From assembly GCF_902459465.1 (NCBI RefSeq), contig NC_047066.1, positions 10,419,047-10,483,046 on the forward strand: a stretch of DNA of 64,000 nucleotides. Direction: 5' to 3'. This DNA comes from Asterias rubens. Taxonomy: Eukaryota > Echinodermata > Asteroidea > Forcipulatida > Asteriidae. Below, piece after piece: positions 12,030 to 24,400 of the stretch. The notes below the pieces were generated by a model. The model was not told the origin of the DNA and searched no databases. It saw only the letters and a list, made by a program, of their open reading frames with translations. Position numbers and translations under genes: made by a program. Each line of letters begins with the position of its first letter. Position 1 is the first letter of the stretch.

Positions 12030-12447
12030 GACAAGTGACTCATGACTTGTGACTAAAATGCAGATTCATGTGACTAGAGACTCGAGCTTGCACTCAACTC
12101 ACTCATAACGACTTGATTCAGCCAAAGTGACTGTGACTCTAACTAAGTGTCTCAAGAATTGAACTTGGTTTGAGTGACTTGAGACTCGGACTTTGACTCA
12201 ACCCAAGTGACTTTACTTTAGACTGAGGCTCGGAGTTGCAACAAGCAGCTCGTGATTTTGACTTTGACTCAGCCAAAGTGACTCCAACTAAGTGACTCAA
12301 GACTTGGAAGTGTCTTGAGACTCGGACTCTACCCAAGTGATGAGGCTTGGAGTCCCACCAAGCAACTTGTGACTTTGACTTGGACTCGGCCAAAGTGACT
12401 CAGACTCAGACTCACTCCAACTAAGTGACTCAAGACTTGAACTTGAA
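12030..12447. repeat. Degenerate short tandem repeat in the SMYD4 3' flank
   Basis: About 400 bases composed of imperfect AAGTGACT, GACTC and AGACTTG motifs, starting directly after the SMYD4 stop codon, so it would form the first part of the 3' UTR. A possible polyadenylation signal (AATAAA on the minus strand) is near 11612-11617. Confidence 0.8.
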
Positions 12448-15400
12448 CTACAGTGAGATTAAACACGATCTCATTTGTGTTAATTCCTGAACGTCGTGAT
12501 GGTTGGCTCCATAGTGTAAGGTCAGTAGCTTGATGGCTGGATCAATCACAGATAGCGTGTCTTGTACCTCACCTCTGTGGAATGAAACATAATGAAAAAT
12601 ACATCATCAACCAGAGCAGACACAGTCTAGAGTTTAGGAAGAAAGCCCAGATCTAGAGTATTAGGGATTGACCCTTTGTATAACGCGCAGTGCACTTACA
12701 CAAGCCTATCCTCATTTTGGAGGTCAAAATGTACAAATGAGGGCGCGCATTTTTGGAAGGGGCCCAATACGTAAATGTTCACACTAAGCGGGCATACTTA
12801 GTGAATAGTGTGAATTTCTGACAAGAAACAAATGAAATAGCCTACTTCAAGCAAATAAAAAGCACACAATAGTAAATTTAGTTAAGTGTTGTTAAAGCTT
12901 TGCATCATATGAAAAATATGAAGTAACTATAAATAGTAAACTTATGGGTACAGTACCATGTGTAAATGTCTTTTGGGAGTTGATTTAACTTTTCATTTTT
13001 ATTGGTCTTTGCTGGGTACCATGCAGGGCGTCAGCTTTTTAAAAACAAAATTAGGGAGGAAAACTTCACACTTAAAGACACTGGACATTATTGACCAGTC
13101 AAAGACCAGTCTTCACAGTTGGTGTATCTCAACACATGCATAAAATAACAAACCTGTACAAATTTGAGCTCAATCCGTAGTCAAAGCGAGATAATAATGA
13201 AAGAAAAAAACACCCTTGTCACACAGTTGTGTGCTTTCAGATGCTTGATTTCGAGACCTCAAATTCTAAATCTGAGGTCTCGAAATCAAATTCGTGGAAA
13301 ATTACTTCTTTCACAAAAACTACGTCACTTCAGAGGGAGCCGTTTCTCACAATGTTTTATATTATCAACCTCTCCCCATTACTTGTTACCAAGTGAGGTT
13401 TTATGCTAATAATTATTTTGAGTAATTACTCAATACTGTCCACTGCCTTTAAGATCAAATAATAACTAACCAAGGATAAAGAGTCGAATTAGTTTTATTA
13501 TTTACATTTAAGTTGATCTTTAAAGGAATAAGGAAAGTTGCCTTAATGAGGCTAATTTTGATCAAAAGCAATGTTGTATTGTCAACCTACGCATTGAATA
13601 AAACCTGTGAGAGTTTCTGCAGTTCATTGGCGAGCTCAATGCTGTCTGATCCAAACTGCTTCTCAACTGTAGCTACACTCAGCTTCAGAAACTTCCCTGA
13701 CTGCTTGAAATCTCCTAGTAGTGGTAAATAAATAATAATAATAATAATAATAATATTTAAAATTTATATATAACGTTTGAGATATGACAATAAAAATAAT
13801 ATCAAAGTCTTATATAGCGCATGTATCTACCGACAAGGAATTCAAGGCAATAAGTACATGTATAAAAAAACTTTCAGAAAGATAGGTTAGTGCAGTGATG
13901 AATTCTGAGACCCATTTATGTAGCACCTTAAAAGGGTTGACAAGGTGCTACAGCGCATACAGCAGCCACTGCCAGGAACATCGTTTAAAGAGAGGGTACA
14001 CGTTTGGTAATTGTCAAAGACCAGTCTTCTCACTTGGTGTATCGCATCATAACCATAAAATAACAAGTCTGTGAAAACTTGGGCTCACTTGGTCATCGAA
14101 GTTGCAAAAAGCGATGAAAGAAAAAACACCCTTGTTGGACGAATTTGTGTGCTTTCAGATAAGAATAAAAGACTTCTAGCTAGAAGTCTTTTATTATTTT
14201 AGTGAGAAATTACCCCTTTTCTCAAAAACTATGTTACTTCAGAGGGAGTCGTTTCCCACAATGTTTTATATTATCAATAGCTCTCCAGTGCTTGTTACCA
14301 AGTCAGTTTTTAAGTTAATATTCGTTTTGAGTAATTACCAAACGTGTACCTTCCCTTTAAAGGTAGCCATCGCGCCATTCATGCGAAATAAATTGTAAAG
14401 GAATTAGAATGTATCCTTACCTATCTGAGCGTAGCATTTGGCCAAGCAATCTTGAGACTCAGCCAGGGCTTTGTGGTGTTGATATAAAATCTCTCGTTGG
14501 ATGTTGTAACATTGATGCAGAATTCCAAGGCACTCTGTACAAAAAAACAAAAAACACAAAGAGCAATCAGCTTAAAAAGGTGAGCTTTTTAAGTTTTACA
14601 AATTAAAGCCTTTTCTATATATTTGAGATCTGCAGTCTGAAAAGTGGCATATCATATATAACTTTTCACTACTGTTTAACCATTTTATCGTTTTTACTAA
14701 TTCCAATCCAACTCCTCGGGTGTTACACTTCACGGGGTTTAGAGACTCTGTGCATTATCAGAAATGCAAAACTACAGGTTTGCCTCAGTGGACACAGGGT
14801 GTATTATTTCTTTTCCCCTTTGCCTTACTTATTTTAAGACAATTTAAACACTCAAGGTGGTTTTGAGAAAGTCCTAAAATCAGGAAAAATCAGGCTACAA
14901 AAAGCAGGTCCGGAGCTTGGGTGTGGTGTACTGGACTGTTTTTAAAAGGTGTACAGTAACTAACCCCAAAAGTTGTTTTAGTTTTCAGTCATAAATACCT
15001 CAGACAGTTTCGCTATTCCTATTGGTGGAGAGCGCGTCACGTGGGTGTGTATAAACCTTTGTTTATGACCAGTAAAAAGTGTTAAAACATGGGCGTGACA
15101 GGCGACCTTGCACCTGTTCTTATAAGACAGTTTCTTCATTCCTATTGGTCGAGAGCAACGGCTGAAACAGTTTTGCCACATCACGTGATACTCGTGGTGA
15201 CGCGCACAGCATTCCCTTATAAGGAGTTGTTTACCCGAGGGCGGCGGAGGGCTTTACCATTTCATAGCTGGACGGGTGTTGTGTTGAAAGAAATCATTTA
15301 ACAATTATAATTTTTGCATTTATTTTACTTTTTGACCAAAAAGTGATGATGTTTTCGACATAAAGGTATTTATGAATGGGAATCAAAGTGTGTTGAATTG

Positions 15401-18400
15401 TTTTTCAACTAGTGGTTTAAACCCGCCGAGGCCTGGTTCTTTATAATTTATCTCGACTACGTCTCGGTAAAATTATCAAGAACCAGGCCTCGTTGGGATT
15501 AAACTACTAGTTGAAAACCTCTTCACCACACATTGATTCCCTTATTTGATTTTCTTACCTTCGATATGTTTGCATTCCATAAAATGTTGAGAGAGTTTAA
15601 ACAAATTGGATGCTCTTTCCTTCTCCTTTGAGTAAGAATAAAAAAGAAAAACTCTTTTAGTTGAAAAATACACACACCAAAATGACTTTGTCAATAACTA
15701 TTTTGTACAATCCAAGATGAGTTTATGTATGTATTGCTAGTGAGGAATTACCTTGGACAACTTTGCTAAGTTCTGTGTATTTTTGCATTTCTGGTTGAAA
15801 CACAAACCGACTTTCTTGTGTCCTTTCTTTATCATCAGAGGCTGGGAACACTTGAAACACCTGTTTTTTCAAATTTACAAAAAGAAAGAAAGATACTTCT
15901 TAAAATTGATTGTTCATGTTACTAGCGTACATTGATTGAACACTTCTTGATTTTGTTGGAAAGGGAAAGGCAAGGTAATCATATGGTATTCACTCTTAAA
16001 CTTAAAGGCAATAAGAATACTTGATAGAAGCCTACATCAGCTTTCAAAAGTATAATATTAGTCAATTCTTTGTTCAACCCCAAAACTCATTTCAAAATTT
16101 ACCCAGTCAGTTTCCCTTGTGGTTTATATTGATATCTAAAACAAAAAGTCGCATCCCCTTAAGGGGATCCCCTGGCTGCCGCTTCCCAGGTTGTATCGTA
16201 ATTTGGGTGTGATCCATGGCTACACGGCAGTTAACAGTTGTATGGCACCCCCGAACAAAGATATTGACAAAATAAGGACACCGCCAATATAGGGCTAGAT
16301 AGCTCAGTTGATAGAGCGCCGGCACATTAATCCGGAGGTCGTTGGTTCGAATCCCACTCTAGTCAATTCTTTGTTCAACCCCAAAAATCATTTCAAAATT
16401 TACCCAGTCAGTTTCCCTTGTGGTTTATATTGACAGCATAATATTAAGAAATTTCACTTAGAAGTAACATGGTCGTATACCAAGATATCAGTATTTATCA
16501 CCGAAGTGTTACTGTCATAAATTTTCTCAGATTGTGTATTGCACTGGTGTTTTTGGCGATTTCTCAAAAACGCGACCCCCATTTGAAATGAAATGTTCAC
16601 ATTTTAGTTTCATTGTGTCCATCTACATTAATATTGGATTAAAGCAATCGCACAACATTCGTAAACAGTATTGTCCAAAGGCCCACACTTCGTGTAACAC
16701 AACTTATACATAAAATAACAAACCTGTGAAAATTTAGGCTCAATCGGTCATCGGAGTCGGGAGAAAATAATGGGAAAACCCACCCTTGTTTCCGCACAGT
16801 TCGCCGTGTCATGACATGTGTTTAAAATAAATCTGTTATTCTCTATATCGAGAATTGATAATTGTTTTAATGTTTTCTCAAAAAGTAAAGCATTTCATGA
16901 AATAATATTTCAAGGGAAGTCTTTCACCAGTAACTTCTGTAAACCCTGTAAGTTAATCTGTGAACTTTAAGTTTTTGTTCTGTTCAGAAAGTGTCCAATG
17001 GCTTTAAAACAACAGACCGGTTTCAAAAACTTTGCCTTTCAGGGACTTACTTATACGCGTTGGACCAATCACAAGTCTCCATTTCGTCACCTGTTGCTAA
17101 TTTACATGCATCACATGAGCAGGTGAAAAAGTATTGCTCCTGCAGAGCTCTCTGTCGGTCTTCCTTGCTCATGTGTTTGGCATGAGGACCTGCGGACAGT
17201 TTAAGAAACAGCCTCTCTAAATGAAAACTTAGTTTTCACTGATTCTCAAAACCATCTAGAATTACAATTCTTTGTACTCGATAAATGACTGAAAAAATGA
17301 ATTTGGACTTTGATTTTAAGTACTTATGGTCATTATACGACTTTCTTTTCTGATTTCCTACACAATCATTCATAAAGGAGTAGAAAATTAAGCTCTGAAA
17401 AAAAAAATTGAAGTTTTCTTTGATGTAAGGTATTCATGTTTAAAAGATAGCTATCATACAAGCACAGATCGACTTGACTAGACATTAGAAATCAAATGTT
17501 TTTGGAGCCACGAGTGTGAATTTTTGTTCTCATAAGCATGGCTCGAAAACCATACTTTGTCGGGTTCCCTCAACAACTTAACAACATTTATCTGATCAAC
17601 TGCTATGATCTATTGGGGACCAGACTGATTCACTCAGTGCGTCAAGCGCAATCAAGTTATTGTTATAGTAGACAAGTAATGCGGTGCTCATGTAAAGCCA
17701 GTCTGCGCAAAGAGACGTTATAAATGATTGTGCTCATCAGCGCACTGAGTAAATCAGTCTGGTACCCATTAGATTGCAGCAGTAATTGATGATCAACTGA
17801 AAAGTACTGGACACCACTGTGCTTTTGTAAAGCACCATTTAAAATGTAAGTTTAGGGTTTTCAAGGTTTCCAAGTTGTGCTAAACGCGCTGACCTAATCA
17901 GTCTGGTCCCGTTTGGACCAAATTTTGTAAAGCACATTTCAGAATAATTTCCTGTGGAAGGCCCTTTTCCCAGAGGAAGCTTTTTATAGCACTTCAAATG
18001 GAATAAAGTCAGTTGTGCTCATGTAAAGCCAGTCTGCGCAAAGAGACGTTATAAATGATTGTGCTCATCAGCGCACTGAGTAAATCAGTCAGGTACCCAT
18101 TAGATTGCAGCAGTAATCAATGATTGACTGAAAAGCACTGGACACCGCTCTGCTTTTGTAAAGCACCTTTTAAAATGTAAGTTTAGGGTTTTCAAGGTTT
18201 CCAAGTTGTTCTCGTCACGCTGACTAAATCAGTCTGGTCCCCATTTTGTAAACCACCTTTCAGAATCTTTTGACACCACTTCATAAAGAATAAAATTGTG
18301 ATTATCCTACTCACCATAACAATGTAGCATCTCCTCTCCAGCTTCAATATTCCGAATGGCTCTAATACTCAACACAGCACCATCAAAACTATATACACAG

Positions 18401-21400
18401 ACAAAATTGTACAATAAGAAAGAATCAATTTTTGTGCATTTTAGGTTTGTGCCCTTTCGTTTAATTTCTTTAACATTAAGAAACAAACCTTTCCACTTCA
18501 GTTTAACCATTTAATAATTTGTAAAATTCCAATCCGAACCTAGCAGAGTCTTCCTTAACAAGATACAAATTAATAACAACACAACACATAAAAAGATATA
18601 AGCAAAATAACCACAGATCTCTTGCTTCAGCTGCTGAAAAATCCTTCTCTTTTGCCGCCCCTAACCTTTGGAATAGTCTCCCCCAATCTTTGTGAAAGGG
18701 GCTATATAATACTAGTGTAACAGGAACAGTCAAGTAGAAAGAAATGAAAAGAAAGAGAGAAGCAGAAAGAGTTTCCTGCAGAAAAAAAAATCAAATACGT
18801 TATTTTCAATTCAAGGGAAAAAAAAAATACCTTGCAATAATGTTGGGTTCACATGCATGGTTGAGCAGACTGGCAGTAGGGTACACTGCAGTAGCTACTC
18901 GGACTTGTCTGGTGGTGTCAACCACTGGGTCTATGGAATTAGAACCCTGTCTGTCCACCCTTGTGTCTACTGGTGTGTCGTCCTTTATCCTCTGACCCAT
19001 CAGAGCCGTACTGTCAAAGTTGTTAGAAGTGGGTGACCTTGAATGTCGGTTGTTGAGAGGATTTTCATTGGCTGAGGTGTGGATTGCTGTCACAGCGTGA
19101 GCATTGCACTTCAGTTGCTGTATGTGCCGCAGCAGAAGCACAGCGACAACTTCATCAACAGGCGAGCAGCAGCAGTTCTTAGAATTGTCCATCTGTTCCA
19201 AGCTCGAGTCAAATCTCGAGCCACACCCAAAATGTACATCCTGTGTTTCTAGTGGTTGGTCGATGCCTGACTCGACTCCCATGGCGTTTTCACACAACTC
19301 TGGCTGTGTGTGATTTGCAATGTCTTGTTTTGTCTTGTGACTAAGCTGTGGTGATACAGCATCTGTGGTGCGGCGTGGTGTACAGCACTGGGTGCTGCAT
19401 TCTACAGAGTGCCTCCATTGTGGGACGCTTTGTAGCTGTGATTTGATGCACTTAGACAGCAGGATGGCTGTCTGTGGAGGAATAAACAAGAAACATTAAG
19501 TACAAGTCTTAAACTTCGCTCTTTAAGGGGCACAGCAACTTTCCTCCGGTAAGGGGCACTTTCATGGGGAAAATGTACACTTTTTGTATGGAACCTTGCA
19601 GAGGGCAACACAGCAAAAGCACAGGACACCAGAGAAAATGCTTTGAAAATCTTTAAAAGTCTGTGGGAGTATTTGAAGGGATACCAAGGCCAAGACAAGT
19701 GTAACAGAGGCCATGGTCTCTGTTTAGTTCCTGGCTTGTGCATTTACAAATAAAACGGGAGGAGAAAAATTATACTATAAAATAAGTATAGCACTACCGA
19801 GTACAAAACAGAGGCAAATGCACAGCTTGATGTTGGGCATCTGTTTTCGATACTAACTCTTTTGAAACTCACAACAAAATCAGACTCCATTAAAAGTTCC
19901 AAACTGCGGACCAAACCTCTCTCTCTCTCACTTACCATGGTCATATTGAAGAGTTCTTGTGGAGTGTGATTCTCAGTGTGAGGCATGAGGTGATACACAG
20001 CCTCGTAGTCATTACGATAGCAGCCGTCTCTACCACAACCCTGGGGAGAGGTACATGTACCCTGAGCGGGGTACTGTACCCCCGGTGCCTCATTATACCC
20101 ACCAGTTTTGGGTATTCTTACAGAGTTGACTCCACCTCCGAATGAGGAGGAGCATTCCGTCAGGCTCTCTCTACCGAGGTGGGTGGTACTGAAGTTTGAG
20201 GAGCTGTCACTGTTTGAGGTTACACCTTTGAGGTGTGGGGCACCGTCATGGACGTGAGGCACATTGTGAACGGTTGAGTCTTTCATATCACTGTCCATTC
20301 CACTCAAGGGGAGGGTTTCGGTGGAAGAAGCGTGACCACAGTGCTGCCAGCTGTTGCTTCTTGTCGTTGATGTTGAGGCTTGTGTTACAGACTTGATACT
20401 GCACCAGCATTTTGCTTTGAGGAGCATCCGGAGGCTGAGCCATGCTTCCGTGCCAAGCTGGAAAAAAAAATATTGATAAAATATAAGGTTCTAGATCTGA
20501 ACTAGCACATAAAGATCTCTCACTGAGGTCAAAGAAGGTTGAACATTCTGAAAGCACTGGAGAAACATTTAAATCTTATCAGCACAACTGCAGAAGGGGT
20601 GGTCTTTGGGAAAAGTGAGAATCCTTTTGAACTTCAGAAATTCATGTTGCAATATTGGCGACTACCAAGATTTGTCTGACCACAGCAAGAAGTAAACTCA
20701 ATGTTTCATGAGGTTTTTTTTGTTGGGGGGGGGGGGCATTTGCAGTTGAGGTCAATATTGTCAAAGGTCAGTACTTACTGTCTTGAGGTTGTTATAATGA
20801 CCACACTCCAGCCAATGGTGAAACTCCTGGGCAGTGAGGAGACACTGGTCACTACAATACTGGACATATATACAGTCTGGGCAACTGCAACATACAACCC
20901 CATTATAGATAATCAAATAAACAATAAAGTGAGGTTTGCAGAGACACCATGTAATAAATCTCTTCGTGACCTGTGGTGGATCTTTTCAGAACCAATGGTT
21001 TAAAGGCAGTGGACACTATTGGTAATTACTCAAAAAAATTGTTAGCAAAAAAACTTACTTGGTACTGAGTAATGGGGAGAGTTTGGTAGTATAAAACTAT
21101 GTGAGAAACAGCTCCCTCTGAAGTTAAGTAGTTTTCGAGAAAGAAGTAATTTTCCACGAATTTGATTTCGAGACCTCAGATTTAGAATTTGAGGTCTCGA
21201 AATCAAGCATCTGAAAGCACAAAACTTCAGGTGACAAGGGTTTTTTTTCTTTCATTATTATCTCCCAACTTCGACAGCCAATTGAGCTCAAATTTTCACA
21301 GGTTTGTTATTTTATGCATATGTTGAGATACACCAAGTGAGAAGACTAGTCTTTGACAATTACCAAAGGTGTCCAGTGTCTCTAACATTTTGACGTTTCG

Positions 21401-24400
21401 ATCTGTGTGCCTTCTCCTGAAAAGGATCAGAGTTACTGATCCAAGTCTTGAGTTGTTAGACCACTGATTCTTCTCAAAACCACCAAAATTCATAAAGAAA
21501 TTTATTATATGGTGTCGACACAAACCAAAGAAGTTAGTTTGAGACAAAACTTACAAGCATTTCACTCTTACATCTGATAATCATTGGAGCCAAATTAACA
21601 GTGGAATGGGAGACTTTCAGGACGCTTGGTGGCAGCAGACTTACCAGGTAAAATCCATTGTTCTCGGTAATGTGTGCATGCTAAGAACTACGTAAACAAT
21701 AGATATTTACCTGGTAAGTCTGCTGCCACCTAGCGCTTCTTAGTCTCCCATTGGACCATATTTACATGTACCAACTTGTCTTGAAATCATCGTATATTCG
21801 GATTCAAGTGTGCGATTTTTTTAACCATTTTCCAAAAAGTGATCAATGCTTTTCCCCAAACTTCCAAACACTTTCCCAAACTTCCCAACACTTTCCCAAA
21901 ACTTCCAAACACTTTCCCAAACTTCCAAACACTTTCCCCAAACTTCCCAACACTTTCCCCTTATTTCCCCAAATTTTCCCAGAAGTTCCCAACACATTCC
22001 CTGAAATGTAAATAAAGCTGAGACTAGAACAGTTACTCACGGTACAGGGTTGACTGTCTTCCTACAGCATTGATGGCAGTGTGTGCTGTGATACTCTGGT
22101 AATAACAACACGGCATACGGTACCTCCTTGATAAGTAGTTCTCCTGCACTCACTGGTACTTCAGCCTGCAAAATCAGTTTTATCAAATTTTTATCAAATT
22201 TAATCAAATTTGTATCATTTTTTGTGCATTCATGCCTGGAGCTTTTCTTCTCTTTTTTTAAGTCAGAGTTTGTTGTTTTTTTGTAATTTTTAACAATAAT
22301 GAATGTAAACACGCCAATTTAAGTCTTTTTAACTTCTGTCGTGTATTTTGAGATATTTTCAATAAACCTTAATGAATTGAATTGAATTGAATTGAAAATA
22401 CAGCAAGTGGAAACAAATAGTCAACAAGGGCAGTTTAAAGGCACTGGGCACCTTTGGTAATTGTCAAAGACCAGTATTCTCACTTGGTGTATCTCAATAA
22501 ATGCATAAAATAACAAAAAGTTTGACTCAATTGACTTTTACTTCTCTTTTGTTTTCAAAGCGCATAGAGACTTCTCTGTGATTTTGATATACGCTCTACA
22601 AAAATGGTTCATTATTATTATTATTATTATTATAAATTGGCCATCGAAGTTGCAAGACAATAATGAAAAATCCACCCTTGTTGAACAAGTTGTTTGCTTT
22701 CAGATGCTTATTATTATTATTATTGGCTTATTATTTGAGGGAGAAATTACCTTTTCCTCAAAAGGTTTCTCACAATGTTGTATACTATCAACAGCTCTTC
22801 ATTGCTCGCTACCAAGTAAGTTTTTCTACTAACAACTATTTTGAGTAACTACCAATAGAGTCCAGTGCCTTTAAGCCAAGTCACATAAAGCCCCATTCAT
22901 ACTTCATGCACATTGCGAAAGCGAAGTGAACAGGATAATAATGTTGTGAAGTGCCGTGATGTAGCTACTAGGATGTGTGCACTATTTAATTATTATCATT
23001 ATTATTTGTACAAAAACCGAATTGCAAAAATTAGTGATTTTCAACACATTTATTTTCACTTTATGAAAAAGGTGACAATGTATTTTATAAGGAGCATTGA
23101 CTGTGTACTCAATGTTTTCTGAACCCTTCAAAAATAAATATTTTACTATGTCTCTTCCTAAGGTTTTTTTCTTCTTTTTTTTCTTTTCTAATGCACGTCG
23201 CCAGACACGCAAGGCCTGAAGGCCACTTCAAGGTGTGGGCTACAATTTTTGTTCTCCAGAGGCCGTTGCCACCTACTTCTAGGGCTGAAACAAGTATAGT
23301 TTCTCAAATTTAAAGAATCTTACCACCAAGTACCTGCCCCGGTCTGCAGAATGCTGTAGGTCTAAGGTTCTGGATGCATTGGCGAGATTGTCTGATGGGC
23401 AAGTCAGAGTTTCTTCCACTGACTGATTTATGTTAATGACTGGTGGTAGGTTCTCGCTGCAAGGAGTACAATTATAATAAATCAAATCATTAATGTTCAT
23501 ATGATGGCCTTCATGGAGAACAGGAGTAATAACTTCATCTTCCTTGGTGAGTACAGTCCGCCAATGGGGTATAGTACATGTACGTATTGTGTGATGTGTG
23601 TGCTTGCATGGTGCAGGACAAATGTACAATGCAATGGTGAGCTAAAAACAGCAGGGGAACCAAACGGATCTGGAAGGACTCCATCTGAATATTAGCATGG
23701 GTAAAATGAAAAATGGGTGAATGAAGGGAGCTGTTCAAATATTATAAATTAATCTGGGGAAGTACACAAGAAAATGTTCCAACAAAAGGACCAAACAATG
23801 CAACGCAGGTCTGAGACAAGACTAGTAAACTAAATTGCACTACCCATCCATGCATATCCTAGTATACAAGACCTATGGCATTATTTTTTTATTTATTTTT
23901 TATTTCCTCAAAACCTCCAAAAATGGAGAAGATAAATAAATGATATAAAATTACATCAAATATACAGTATAAGGGAGCTAAAAACACGTAAAGATACAGG
24001 ATAACCCCGACACTCTCAGAAAACCCCCAGACAAAAAATGTCACTTCTGAACACTGGTGGCTATGCACTTGAGCATTTTGATGATGAAATGTAATAATTA
24101 CCTGGACTGTGAAGTCTGGTGTACAAGTTTATCCAGATCCAGCTTCAGCAAAGCTGAGAAAAAACGATAATAGAGTGGATTTATTGTTCTAGCACGTTAA
24201 TCCGGAGGTCACAGGTTCACGTCCCGCTCTAGTAAATCTTGCTTTGTTCTACCCCAAATTAGTTAAATTGTTTTGGTTTTTTTTACTTGAAAAATAAGCC
24301 TACATGTACTTACATTTTCTCTTTGGATCCATGCCATCTGCTTCATCTAACGACAGGATTGCTTCTGTGAAAGCTGAACAGATTTTTTTTTAAAGAAGAC

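Larger units (their letters stand above)
8111..12447. other. Interval between the unidentified 5' end and the SMYD4 stop
   Basis: No exon with both splice sites was found on either strand. Contents are the tandem duplication at 8426, a LINE tail at 9450, element E at 9968, a palindromic MITE at 10727, old dispersed repeats at 10990 and 11505, and the SMYD4 3' UTR with its degenerate repeat. Confidence 0.6.

Noticed and set aside
13513..13731. 72-codon plus-strand ORF
   Set aside because: It is the antisense shadow of SMYD4 exon 17.
16292..16365. Functional tRNA gene
   Set aside because: The acceptor, D and T arms fold, but the anticodon stem is broken with a 9-base loop and no T before the anticodon. 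The same head recurs with a shared 3' tail, so it is a SINE.
19104..19313. 69-codon plus-strand ORF
   Set aside because: Antisense shadow of SMYD4 exon 11.
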